NCBI GenBank assembly: GCA_013792135.1
Contig: VMSP01000051.1
Location: 1 to 57,343 of the forward strand
Source: Desulfocapsa sp.
GTDB lineage: Bacteria > Desulfobacterota > Desulfobulbia > Desulfobulbales > Desulfocapsaceae
Length of the DNA: 57,343 bases
Direction: 5' to 3'
Numbering within the stretch: the stretch's first letter is position 1; each line of letters begins with the position of its first letter. The position numbers were made by a program, and so were the translations under genes. Below are positions 32,525 to 40,831 of the stretch, piece after piece. The notes beneath the pieces are model-generated. The model did no database searches. It was given only the letters and a program-made list of their open reading frames with translations, and was not told where the DNA came from.

Positions 32525-33154
32525 TCAGTGAGATTCAAGAAAAGGGGGGAGTCCCAGAATCTCCATAAAACTGGTCACATGATATTCGGCCGGCAGGGCT
32601 GAATTTTTGAATCCAATCAAACGCATGCCGCAGTTTGCAGTATGTTCACGATCAATGATGGAGTCACCAATATAGATGGCCTCATCTGTCTCGTACTCAA
32701 AATAATCAAGGATCTCCAGCAAGGCGTCCGGCGCCGGTTTGGGGCGACGTGCATTTTCTGCGGTCATTACCTTTTCAAAGTAGCTCTCCAGTTGAAAGAG
32801 CTGCAGGATTGGCATCATGGTGTTGGTGCGGTTGGTGGAGATAGCTAGCTTATATCGAGTTTTGGTCTTTTCAAGAAATTCGATAAGATCCGGTTCTATC
32901 CGCATGTGGCCGAGAAAGGGAGTGTAATCAAGGCTTATTCGATAGGCGTTTACTTCTGCCAGATCCTGGTCGGGATAATGGCGGAAGATGTGCCGAATGG
33001 AGTCCATCACGTTGTGGATATGGACATGCTCAAGCTCTGACGTACTCATTGCAGGTCGCTGGAAGCGGGCAAGCAGTTGATTGTAATATTCCTGGTTGGC
33101 AAATTTGGAGTCAAACATGACCCCGTCACAGTCGAAGATAATGAGCTTGAGCAT
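32525..33154 (-). CDS. HAD-superfamily phosphatase (phosphoglycolate-phosphatase-like)
   Basis: The ATG at 33154 begins MLKLIIFDCDGVMFDS, containing the DxDG nucleophile motif. A cap domain follows, then STNRTN (motif II), the lysine in RRPKPAPD (motif III) and IGDSIIDREHT (motif IV). The mature length of 209 residues fits Gph-like hydrolases. An in-frame extension to 33322 lacks homology and is rejected. It is third in a minus-strand run secDF-ykgJ-HAD. Substrate is unknown. Confidence 0.82.
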   Translation of the reverse strand: MLKLIIFDCDGVMFDSKFANQEYYNQLLARFQRPAMSTSELEHVHIHNVMDSIRHIFRHYPDQDLAEVNAYRISLDYTPFLGHMRIEPDLIEFLEKTKTRYKLAISTNRTNTMMPILQLFQLESYFEKVMTAENARRPKPAPDALLEILDYFEYETDEAIYIGDSIIDREHTANCGMRLIGFKNSALPAEYHVTSFMEILGLPPFLESH

Positions 33155-33233
33155 AGTTTGTCGAGATGTAATAAAAATGGGGCTTAAAAGTTTTGAGGGC
33201 GTGCTCTTGCCGGCTGCTTGTTGTTCCGTATTT

Positions 33234-33968
33234 TCAGTTCCTAAACAATATTTTCTGCAGCCACTCGATAGCGTAGAGGAGCAAGGCCTCGTCATCGGCC
33301 AGACGCGCTTTGCTTGTATCATCTAATGGAATCGTTTGTGGAAGTTTTCCCGCCAGAAGCAGGGGCCGGAATTGGTCAAGATTATAGAGGGCCAGGATAA
33401 ACTGTTCTCTCTGCTGTTCCGAAAGCTGTTTTCCCTGTCGTATCTGCTCATGTTGCAGGAGAGTTGCCACTGCATCATTAAAGCGGTTGTAGATCGGAAG
33501 TTCCTGCTCTGTGCTGTAGGTGAGTGCGTTGTGCTCCTGGTGCTCCTGAAATCCATGGCAATGGTTTTCTCGCAGAAGAACGAAGAACGCATCCATGCTA
33601 TTGTCTGTTTGACGGATGGATGCCCTGCCCATGGGATAGGCCCGGCAGGCCCCCGGTCGATCCTGATACTGGGTGCAGCCGACGTCTGAGACAAAGACAC
33701 AGCTAGCCCGGCCATCGTCCACCATGGTGAGATAAAAGCGGGGGAAGGTTTCATGATCTTCCTGCTCCATAATCACATAGCGGTCGAGAAATTCCTCAGA
33801 GTGCAGGCCGCAACCCTTTTTCAGGCGCAGAATATCGTAAGGAGTCAGGGCCAGTTCCAGCTGGCGGCAGCAGTCGGTAAAACAGCCGATAGATGGATGA
33901 CAGGAGAAATGGAATGTTTCCTCTTTTTCTATCCTTGTGACATTTCTGGGGAGCAGGTGCTGGTTCAT
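33234..33968 (-). CDS. YkgJ-family cysteine-cluster protein
   Basis: The 244-residue protein has an N-terminal cysteine cluster, CHPSIGCFTDCC (about 23-34), and later CVFVSDVGCTQYQDRPGACRAYP (about 90-112). These match the CxxxxCxxxCC and CxxYxxRPxxCRxYP pattern of the YkgJ family (metal or Fe-S binding, function unsettled). It overlaps the secDF stop by four bases (ATGA), so the two are co-translated. Confidence 0.85.
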   Translation of the reverse strand: MNQHLLPRNVTRIEKEETFHFSCHPSIGCFTDCCRQLELALTPYDILRLKKGCGLHSEEFLDRYVIMEQEDHETFPRFYLTMVDDGRASCVFVSDVGCTQYQDRPGACRAYPMGRASIRQTDNSMDAFFVLLRENHCHGFQEHQEHNALTYSTEQELPIYNRFNDAVATLLQHEQIRQGKQLSEQQREQFILALYNLDQFRPLLLAGKLPQTIPLDDTSKARLADDEALLLYAIEWLQKILFRN

Positions 33969-36538
33969 TGGGGGTGTTCCTGCTTTTCAGGCCAGAGTAA
34001 CAGCACCGGGCTGGCCACGAATACAGAGGAGAAGGTTCCGACGATGATACCGGCCAAGAGAACGAAGGCAAAGTCATGGATCACTGATCCGCCCAGGAAC
34101 AATAAGGCGGATAAGGTCATACAGGTGGTGAGCCCGGTGACAATCGTTCTTCCTACAACCTGATTGACACTGTCGTTGATCTGGCTGATGAGGCGGTGGC
34201 TCCGGTCCTTGGCCATATTTTCCCGGATACGGTCAAAGACCACAACCGAGTCGTTGAGGGAATAGCCGCCAAGGGTAAGCAGGGCCGTGACAATGAGCAG
34301 GGTTATCTCAATATCCATCACCCAGCAGAGTCCGATAATGATAAAGACATCATGAAGGGTGGCAATGGCGGCCGCCACTCCAAAACGGATATCAAAGCGC
34401 AGGGCCAGATAGATAATTACGCCGATCAGGGAGATGAGGATGGCCATCCCTGCCTTGTCCCGCAGAACAGAACTCACGGAAGAGCCGATCTCGGACTGAC
34501 TCTCCAGGGTAAAGTGTTTGTCACTAAACTCTGTGCTCAGGATGGAGCTGATCTGCTCACTGAGAGTGCCAATAACCTCTTCTGATTTTTTGATCTTGAC
34601 AATCAGGCTGTGTTCATTTTCCACTTCCTGCAGATCAAGTCCTTCCATTTTGTGTTTGTTAAAGGCCTGACGAACCTCGCTCATGGTAAAGGCCTGAGTT
34701 GCTTTATATTGCAACAGGGTGCCGCCGGAAAAATCAACCCCCATATTGGCCTTGCCCCTGGCAATCTGGATGGAGGCGATGAGGCCAATACCGACCAGAA
34801 CGGCGGAAATAGCATAGGTGATATGCCGTAACTTCATATAATCGAGGTTGGGCTTTCTGGTAAAGCGGAGGAAACTTAGTTTTTTCAGGAGATTGAAGGA
34901 GTGGAGGGCGTCAAACATGAAACGGGAGCAGTAGAGAGCGGTGAACAGGTTGAAAATAATCCCCAGAGACAGAGTGATGGCAAAACCCTTGATCGGGCCG
35001 GTCCCAAAGAGAAACAGGGCCATGGAGGTGATCAGCGTGGTCACCTGCGAGTCAACAACGGTGGAGAGTGCCTGACTGAAACCGCTGTCGACGCTGGATC
35101 GGACTGATTTTCCCAGGTCATAACTCTCGCGCATCCGTTCAAAGATCAGGATATTTGAGTCCACGGCCATACCGATGGAGAGGACAATGCCGGCAATACC
35201 CGGCAGGGTCAGGGTGGCGTTGAGTATGGCAAGTCCGGCAAAGAGAAAGAGGATGTTGAGTGCCAGGGCTGCATTGGCAATGACGCCTGAGATCCGATAA
35301 AAAATCACCATGAAGGTGATAACCAGGAGCGAGCCGAAGACCCCAGCGGTCAAGCCCTTGTTGATGGAGTCAGCGCCAAGGCTGGCGCCGACGGTCAGAT
35401 TCTGGATAATGTCAACCGGCGCCGGCAGGGCGCCAACTCTCAAGACAATGGCCAGGTCGGCCGCTTCCTCATGGCTGAAACTGCCGGATATCTGGGCTGA
35501 GCCGCCCATGATTTTTTCCCTGATGGATGGGGCCGAGCGGATAACTTCGTCGAGTACAATGGCCAGTCGCCGGTTAACGTTGTTTTCGGTGACATGGGCA
35601 AAGATCTTGCCGCCCCGACCGGTGAGGTCAATGCTGACATAGGGTTCGTTGAACTGGCCGCCGATACGGACCTGGGCATTTTTGACCATGTCACCGGTCA
35701 TCAGAGTCTGGTTCTCTACAAGTAGAGGCCGGATAACTTCTTTCCCGGTCTGCTTGTCTTTATCTTTTTCGAAATAAATCTCCGTGTCCGCTGGCAGTCG
35801 ATTCTGCAGGGCCCGGTTGAGTTTTTTTCGATCTTGGCCTTCGGCCCATTGGCCATTGCTTTTGGCCTGCTCAATCATCTCCTGCAGGTTGATGCCAGCC
35901 GTGTCTGCCACTAGTTTAAATTCAAGCTGGGCGGTTTCCCCCAGAAGTTTCATGGCCCGTTTTGGGTCCTTCACCCCGGGAAGCTGCACGACAATTTCGT
36001 CAGTGCCTTGACGGATGATCACCGGTTCGGCCACACCAAACTGGTCAATCCTGTTTCTGATAATCTCCAGAGATTGATCAACGGCATGGGTGCGGATAAA
36101 GGTGATCTCTGAATCTTTGAGATTAAGGGTGATTCGGGGGAATGAACCCTCTTTGGCCTCCACCTGCACAACAATATTGGGGAAGTCATCTTTGATAAGG
36201 TTATTGACTGTCTCCACTGCGCCGGTGTTAGGGAGGGTAAAGATAATGGTCCCAGGCTTACTGTCGCTGCGCACCGCCGTGATCGATTTTTCTTTGAGGC
36301 TGTCTTTAAGGTCGGTCGCGGCCAGTTCCAGGGAATCTGCCTCTGCCTTTTTCAGGTCAACCTTCAGTACCAGATGCATTCCTCCCTGCAGGTCAAGACC
36401 TAGGCGTAAGCCTTCCGGCGCCATGTATTTTTTCCACCAGTCCGGCGTTGCCGAATAAAAGGAGGGCACAATAGTGACGATGGAAAGGACGATGAGAGAT
36501 AGGAGTATGGCGATCTTGAGCTTGAGTGATGTGTTCAT
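33965..36538 (-). CDS. secDF: SecDF fused protein-export membrane protein
   Basis: The 857-residue protein joins SecD and SecF. It starts with a membrane segment (about 8-27) followed by LRLGLDLQGGMHLVLKVD (about 43-60, the SecD signature). A large periplasmic domain (to about 380) and six membrane segments follow, including GMAVDSNILIFERMRE. A second SecF-like unit (about 575-857) has NMGVDFSGGTLLQYK and six more segments with SLNDSVVVFDRIRENM. It uses the proton or sodium gradient to pull proteins from SecYEG. No yajC gene is seen upstream. The next gene upstream is larB, separated by a 231-bp gap with an inverted repeat. Confidence 0.95.
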   Translation of the reverse strand: MNTSLKLKIAILLSLIVLSIVTIVPSFYSATPDWWKKYMAPEGLRLGLDLQGGMHLVLKVDLKKAEADSLELAATDLKDSLKEKSITAVRSDSKPGTIIFTLPNTGAVETVNNLIKDDFPNIVVQVEAKEGSFPRITLNLKDSEITFIRTHAVDQSLEIIRNRIDQFGVAEPVIIRQGTDEIVVQLPGVKDPKRAMKLLGETAQLEFKLVADTAGINLQEMIEQAKSNGQWAEGQDRKKLNRALQNRLPADTEIYFEKDKDKQTGKEVIRPLLVENQTLMTGDMVKNAQVRIGGQFNEPYVSIDLTGRGGKIFAHVTENNVNRRLAIVLDEVIRSAPSIREKIMGGSAQISGSFSHEEAADLAIVLRVGALPAPVDIIQNLTVGASLGADSINKGLTAGVFGSLLVITFMVIFYRISGVIANAALALNILFLFAGLAILNATLTLPGIAGIVLSIGMAVDSNILIFERMRESYDLGKSVRSSVDSGFSQALSTVVDSQVTTLITSMALFLFGTGPIKGFAITLSLGIIFNLFTALYCSRFMFDALHSFNLLKKLSFLRFTRKPNLDYMKLRHITYAISAVLVGIGLIASIQIARGKANMGVDFSGGTLLQYKATQAFTMSEVRQAFNKHKMEGLDLQEVENEHSLIVKIKKSEEVIGTLSEQISSILSTEFSDKHFTLESQSEIGSSVSSVLRDKAGMAILISLIGVIIYLALRFDIRFGVAAAIATLHDVFIIIGLCWVMDIEITLLIVTALLTLGGYSLNDSVVVFDRIRENMAKDRSHRLISQINDSVNQVVGRTIVTGLTTCMTLSALLFLGGSVIHDFAFVLLAGIIVGTFSSVFVASPVLLLWPEKQEHPQ

Positions 36539-36597
36539 TGATGTCCCGGGATTTCTTCCATGGAAATGATAGATGATGAATTTAGGGGTCGTTAAGA

Positions 36598-36670
36598 AAT
36601 AACCACTACAATTTATTTATTTCATTACGGCCCCTTATGCCGCTAATGATATTGAAATGTAGTCATTATT
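36598..36670. repeat. Imperfect 32-bp inverted repeat between larB and secDF
   Basis: The arms 36598-36631 and 36639-36670 share AATAA, ACTACA, TTT, CATTA and CGGC blocks in inverted order. No T-run follows on the minus strand. It could be a larB 3' structure or a secDF leader. Confidence 0.45.
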
Positions 36671-36769
36671 TTTGAACGACGGTTTAAATCGAAGGCTGCA
36701 GATTATAATCTGAACAGTTAGTGCGGCGATTATACAGCACTGCCTGAATCTTGCAAGTTTTGCTTGTGT

Positions 36770-37525
36770 TTATTTCTTTCTGTTAATTGCCGCTGCAAGG
36801 CAGGCAGCGCCAAAGCCATTATCGATGTTGACCACACCAAGTCCCGGTGCACAACTGTTAAGCATGCCAAGCAGGGCGGCAATTCCGCCAAAGCTTGTTC
36901 CGTATCCCACTGAAGTTGGAACCGCAATGACCGGACAGGCCGTAAGGCCACTGATTACACTGGGAAGCGCTCCTTCCATTCCCGCCACCACAATAATGAC
37001 GGCGGCTGTGTGCAGCAGGTGCTGATGGCTCAGGAGGCGATGCAGGCCGGCGACCCCGACGTCATAGAGGGTTTGCACTGCATGGCCCAAGGTTTCTGCC
37101 GTGACTTTGGCCTCTTCTGCCACCGGGATGTCAGAAGTGCCGGCGCAGATGATAAGAATGGTGCCGCAGGAACTCTCCGGGTCTGGCTTGAGCTCATTGG
37201 CAGTCAGCATCCTGGCTTGGGAATGATAGTGAACCTGTGGCAGAGAGTGCTGGACAAGCTTGGCCTTGTCGGCATCCACTCGAGTGGCCATCAGTAGAGA
37301 TGATTGCGTCAGGAGGCTGGCGGCAATGGCGGAGATCTGCTCCGGGGTCTTGGATGCTCCGTAAATGACCTCCGGAATCCCGGTGCGCAGGCAGCGATGG
37401 TGATCCAGGCAGGCATCCTGGATAGTCTCAGACGGCAGATGCTTCAGTCTGCTGACGGCATTATCGACGCTGCATTGTCCGGCCTGTACTTCTTGAAGAA
37501 GTCGGGTCAGTTGATCTTGATTCAT
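36770..37525 (-). CDS. larB: Nickel pincer cofactor biosynthesis protein LarB
   Basis: The 251-residue protein has an N-terminal helical part (about 1-50) and IPEVIYGASKTPEQI (about 50-64). The PurE-like core is at about 118-245 with ICAGTSDIPVAEEA, YDVGVAGLHRL, VAGMEGALPSVISGL and PTSVGYG. LarB carboxylates and hydrolyses nicotinic acid adenine dinucleotide as the first step to the nickel-pincer cofactor of LarA-type racemases. larC and larE are not in this window. With the CooT-like and His-tailed genes this is a third possible nickel-linked gene. Confidence 0.9.
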   Translation of the reverse strand: MNQDQLTRLLQEVQAGQCSVDNAVSRLKHLPSETIQDACLDHHRCLRTGIPEVIYGASKTPEQISAIAASLLTQSSLLMATRVDADKAKLVQHSLPQVHYHSQARMLTANELKPDPESSCGTILIICAGTSDIPVAEEAKVTAETLGHAVQTLYDVGVAGLHRLLSHQHLLHTAAVIIVVAGMEGALPSVISGLTACPVIAVPTSVGYGTSFGGIAALLGMLNSCAPGLGVVNIDNGFGAACLAAAINRKK

Positions 37526-37585
37526 GGCTTATGGGGCTTAACGAGGGCTATTTTGTTATGGTTTCTTGTATGTAGTTTGTCAGAC

Positions 37586-37635
37586 GCCGCTTCAAAGAAA
37601 CCGCCTGAAAAGATTGGCTGTTTCTTTGAAGCGGC
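37586..37635. repeat. Perfect 16-bp palindrome (first of a twin pair)
   Basis: GCCGCTTCAAAGAAAC (37586-37601) and GTTTCTTTGAAGCGGC (37620-37635) are exact inverse complements with an 18-base spacer. It lies in the divergent gap between larB and the 37877 gene. Confidence 0.85.
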
Positions 37636-37693
37636 TTTAGGTGCCGTAATAAAATAAGCAAAAAACACTGCTTATTTTATTACGGCACCTAAA
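37636..37693. repeat. Perfect 25-bp palindrome directly abutting the first
   Basis: Bases 37636-37660 and 37669-37693 are exact inverse complements over 25 bp with an 8-base loop (AAAAACAC). It begins at the base after the first palindrome ends. Neither side has a terminator-like T-run, and both flanking genes point away. The rest of the gap 37526-37876 has only a ribosome binding site (AAGGAG) before 37877. Confidence 0.85.
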
Positions 37694-37876
37694 AAGAGAG
37701 CCATCGTCTTGCAGGAATGACTCCATTTTTGTAAAAGGATGTTTATCATGATACTAAAATAAGGTAAAGCCTTTGTCGTGCTTTATTGATAAGCGATGAG
37801 GGCTGGTGCTTGATTGCTGAGGCATCAGGTGATGAATTAAATTTTATTAAGTAAGCTGGTAGGCAAGGAGTTATAA

Positions 37877-38899
37877 ATGAGTGAAGATATTCTCCCCCAA
37901 CATATCCACTATCTGCAGCAGGGCAGTAGCTATCCACATCATGTGGATGGGGTTCAGCTGCTCCAGACCCATATCTCTTTTGTCCTGCTTGCGGGGGATT
38001 TTGTCTACAAATGGAAAAAACCGGTGAACTTTGGTTTTCTCGATTTCTCGACTCTGGAGAAGAGAAAATATTATTGTGAGCAGGAGCTGATTCTCAACCG
38101 TCGTCTCTGTCCTGATATCTATCTGGATGTGGTTACGATTACTCGCGTGGGGAATCAGTATAATCTGAACGGGGAGGGCGAGGTGGTCGAATATGGGGTG
38201 AAGATGGTCCGTATGCCGGAAGAGCGGATGATGCCCCATGTGATTGGTGCCGGTAAGTTGGATCAAGGGCAGATTGACCGGATCATTGCTGTTCTGGTTC
38301 CTTTTTATCAGCGGGCTGAGGGGACAGAAACTATTAGTGAGTTTGGCCGTGCTGCCTCTGTTGCCATTAATGTCCTGGAGAATTTTGATCAGACTGAAGA
38401 TTTTATCGATCAAGGGGCGCTCAGTCGTGAGCAGTTTGATCAGATTGGTGAGTATGCCCGTATGTTTCTGAAAGATGAACAGCGATTTGAGCGACGCAGG
38501 GAGGCAGGGAAGATTCGTGATTGCCACGGAGATCTTTATTCTGCCAATATCTGTTTGACAACCCCTGTGCACATCTTTGATTGTATTGAATTTAATGAGC
38601 GTTTCCGCTATTCGGATGTGGCGGCTGATGTGGCGTTTCTGGCCATGGATCTCGATTTTCATGGACTGGAGGAACTTTCGACCTATTTTGTGGAGCGTTT
38701 TGTGGAAGAATCGGCAGATCCCGGCCTTATCGAGATGCTTGATTTCTATAAATGTTACCGGGCCATGGTTCGCGGTAAGATAAATCTTTTTACGGCCAGT
38801 GATCCGGCGGTGGATATATCTGTTGGGGCGCGGTGCAGAGAACATGCTGCCCACTATTTTGTCCTAGCCCAGAAATATGCGGTCAGGGAGGGTGGCTGA
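37877..38899 (+). CDS. Aminoglycoside-phosphotransferase-like protein (COG2187 type)
   Basis: The 340-residue protein has a kinase-like fold with FVYKWKKPVNFGFLDFST (about 42-59, the lysine of the ATP site). The catalytic-loop segment CHGDLYSANI lies at about 215-224, and FDCIEFNERFRYSDVAADVAFL (about 234-255) is the signature of the COG2187 branch. These domains are usually fused to a COG0645 P-loop kinase as one bifunctional protein. Here the second part is a separate frame that follows directly. The substrate of the family is unknown and drug resistance is not implied. Confidence 0.8.
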   Translation: MSEDILPQHIHYLQQGSSYPHHVDGVQLLQTHISFVLLAGDFVYKWKKPVNFGFLDFSTLEKRKYYCEQELILNRRLCPDIYLDVVTITRVGNQYNLNGEGEVVEYGVKMVRMPEERMMPHVIGAGKLDQGQIDRIIAVLVPFYQRAEGTETISEFGRAASVAINVLENFDQTEDFIDQGALSREQFDQIGEYARMFLKDEQRFERRREAGKIRDCHGDLYSANICLTTPVHIFDCIEFNERFRYSDVAADVAFLAMDLDFHGLEELSTYFVERFVEESADPGLIEMLDFYKCYRAMVRGKINLFTASDPAVDISVGARCREHAAHYFVLAQKYAVREGG

Positions 38900-38900
38900 A

Positions 38901-39491
38901 GTGGCGGCTACCGGAAAGGTATTAGTCTTTTTTGGGATGATTGCCACTGGGAAAAGTTATCTGGCTGCTGCCTGGGCCAGGCAGCATGGTTGTGGCTATT
39001 ATAATTCGGACAGGGTGCGTAAAGAGATTGCAGGTCTAGCCCCAGAGAGCAGGCAGTCAGGCCCGGCGGATCAGGGGATTTACAACCACGAATTCTCCCG
39101 CAAGACCTATGATCAATTGTTGATTCTGGCAGAGCAGGATCTGGATGAAGGCCCTATGGCTTGTGTGGTTCTTGATGGATCGTATCAGGCCTGTTGTGAG
39201 CGGGAGCTGGTGCAGGAGAAGTTGGCAGCAAAAGCCAAAGTCTTTTTTGTGCACTGCATCTGTCCCGAAGAGGTGATGCGAGAGCGGATGGAACAGCGGC
39301 AGAACGATCCGCAGGCGGTGTCTGATGGGCGTTGGGAAATTTATTTGCAACAGAAGACGAGATTTGAGATGCCAAGTGAGCTTGGCCCGGAGCAGTTGTT
39401 AACCATAGATACGAATCAAGCTTTAGACGTACTTCTGGTCTTGCTTGAGGAGTGGATGGTCAGAGTAGTGGATCCGCAGGTGGTCGTATAG
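38901..39491 (+). CDS. P-loop kinase (COG0645 type), separated half of a usually bifunctional protein
   Basis: The likely GTG start at 38901 lies one base after the preceding stop and has GGGAGG upstream. An in-frame ATG at 38877 would overlap that gene by 23 bp. About 196 residues follow, with Walker A GMIATGKSYLA near the N-terminus, a VLDGSY segment and a lid region RMEQRQNDP. The pair with the previous gene looks like a fission of the common fused architecture. Substrate is unknown. Confidence 0.78.
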   Translation: MAATGKVLVFFGMIATGKSYLAAAWARQHGCGYYNSDRVRKEIAGLAPESRQSGPADQGIYNHEFSRKTYDQLLILAEQDLDEGPMACVVLDGSYQACCERELVQEKLAAKAKVFFVHCICPEEVMRERMEQRQNDPQAVSDGRWEIYLQQKTRFEMPSELGPEQLLTIDTNQALDVLLVLLEEWMVRVVDPQVVV

Positions 39492-39522
39492 CCCCTGCAA
39501 TAGAAAAAAGAGAGGTGTTATT

Positions 39523-39963
39523 GTGTATAACCGTATTTATATTTTACATTTTCCCAAGAATACCAGCAATGAGCCGATTATTTATCAGTTAGTGAAGCAG
39601 TATGATGTTGAGTTTAATATCCTGAAGGCGGATATCCTGCCACAGAGGGATGGGCTTATGATCCTTGAGTTGAAAGGAACTAAGGCCAATGTGGTCAAAG
39701 GGCTTGAGTACCTGGAAGAGCGTGGGGTCAAGGTCGAGCGTCTTGCGGCCAGTGTCCGTCGGGATGATGAAAAATGTTTTCAGTGCGGGGTCTGTACGGG
39801 CGTTTGTCCGGTGGGTGCCTTGTCCCTGCATCGACCAGATATGGCAGTGCTTTTTGATCCGGATAAATGTACAGGATGCAGCTTATGCGTGCCTATCTGT
39901 CCGGTCAGGGCCATGGAGCTCTCTCTGGGGCAAGACGCACTGACTGAGGAGATAGGTTCCTGA
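39523..39963 (+). CDS. NIL-domain plus two-cluster 4Fe-4S ferredoxin
   Basis: The 146-residue protein starts at GTG 39523 (AGAGAGGTG upstream). Residues about 1-75 form a ferredoxin-like NIL domain (ligand-binding, known from methionine transporters). Residues about 84-135 carry two 4Fe-4S motifs, CFQCGVCTGVCP and CTGCSLCVPICP. Such fusions occur in anaerobes, often near sulfur-amino-acid genes, but the partner is unknown. A convergent terminator follows. Confidence 0.88.
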   Translation: MYNRIYILHFPKNTSNEPIIYQLVKQYDVEFNILKADILPQRDGLMILELKGTKANVVKGLEYLEERGVKVERLAASVRRDDEKCFQCGVCTGVCPVGALSLHRPDMAVLFDPDKCTGCSLCVPICPVRAMELSLGQDALTEEIGS

Positions 39964-39985
39964 GTAGAGTGGCTGATAGATAAGC

Positions 39986-40018
39986 AATCTGCCGAACTGA
40001 ATATTTGTCCGGCAGATT
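39986..40018. terminator. Convergent hairpin between NIL-ferredoxin and bamD
   Basis: AATCTGCCG (39986-39994) pairs with CGGCAGATT (40010-40018). It lies between converging stop codons. It lacks a long T-run on either side, so terminator strength is uncertain. Confidence 0.6.
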
Positions 40019-40030
40019 TGGAGATGAGAC

Positions 40031-40825
40031 TTATTTGGTCGGCAGAGGTTGTTCCGGCGTTTTTTCAGAGGAAAAGAGATGCCAGTCCGGCAGTTCAACC
40101 AAGCCGGAGAACCATGAAGAGAGGTTGAATCCCAGCTTCTCGCCGGATTCTATTTTGGCGAGCAATTCTTTGGCCTTGGGGGTTATCGATGCGTCAGGAT
40201 AGGTGTTGATCAGGTACTTCAGTCTGTTTTTTGCATCAAGGTATTTGTCGGTTCGAAGGTAGAATTCCACAACAAGGTATTCATGGTTGACCAGAAACTC
40301 GTTGGCGGCCCTGCTCCTGGCCTTGGCCTCATCGGTATAGGGTGATTCGGGAAAGGCCTTGATTAATCTGGTAAACTCCCGGATTGCTTTTGTAGCTCCG
40401 GAGGTGTCCCGATCAATAGTGTCAATCTGCTGGTAACTGCACATGGCGATTTGATACAAGACATAGGGAATGGCCTCGTTGGTTGGGTGTTGTTCCTCAA
40501 ATCTCTTGTAAAGCACCAGCGCTTCCGCATAGTTTTCCATGAAATAGTTACAGTCAGCGCCTTTCAGCTCAGCAAGCATCGCTTGGGGACTGAAAGGATA
40601 GTTGTCCAAAATTTCGTTAAAATGTTTTGCAGCCTCATAGTAATCGCCCACGTCGTAGGCATCCATGCCCTTAATAGCGAGGCTGTCTGCTGGAATCTGG
40701 ATCTCTTCACCTCCCATGCCAAACCAGGATTTCATGGTGGCGCATCCACTCAGTGAGAGGGTGAGAAGGGTTGCGGCAAGCAGGGTGATAATCAAGGAGC
40801 GGGAGAAAGAGGTAGTTGATTTCAT
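40031..40825 (-). CDS. bamD: Outer-membrane assembly lipoprotein BamD
   Basis: The 264-residue protein has a signal peptide ending in a lipobox LSGC (Cys about 28). A series of TPRs follows (about 50-235), including MDAYDVGDYYEAAKHFNEILDNYPFSPQA and the family-typical YLRTDKYLDAKNRLKYLINTYPD near the end. BamD is the essential lipoprotein of the BAM complex that inserts outer-membrane beta-barrels. It is separated from the trxB stop by only 6 bp, so trxA-trxB-bamD form one transcription unit. Confidence 0.9.
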   Translation of the reverse strand: MKSTTSFSRSLIITLLAATLLTLSLSGCATMKSWFGMGGEEIQIPADSLAIKGMDAYDVGDYYEAAKHFNEILDNYPFSPQAMLAELKGADCNYFMENYAEALVLYKRFEEQHPTNEAIPYVLYQIAMCSYQQIDTIDRDTSGATKAIREFTRLIKAFPESPYTDEAKARSRAANEFLVNHEYLVVEFYLRTDKYLDAKNRLKYLINTYPDASITPKAKELLAKIESGEKLGFNLSSWFSGLVELPDWHLFSSEKTPEQPLPTK

Positions 40826-40831
40826 TATTAG

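Noticed and set aside
33155-33322. 56-residue extension of the HAD phosphatase
   Set aside because: The DxDG-containing start at 33154 matches the family and the extension overlaps the end of the YkgJ gene.
37877-38899. Aminoglycoside resistance gene
   Set aside because: The COG2187 branch shares the kinase fold with drug-modifying enzymes but is a general chromosomal family of unknown substrate.
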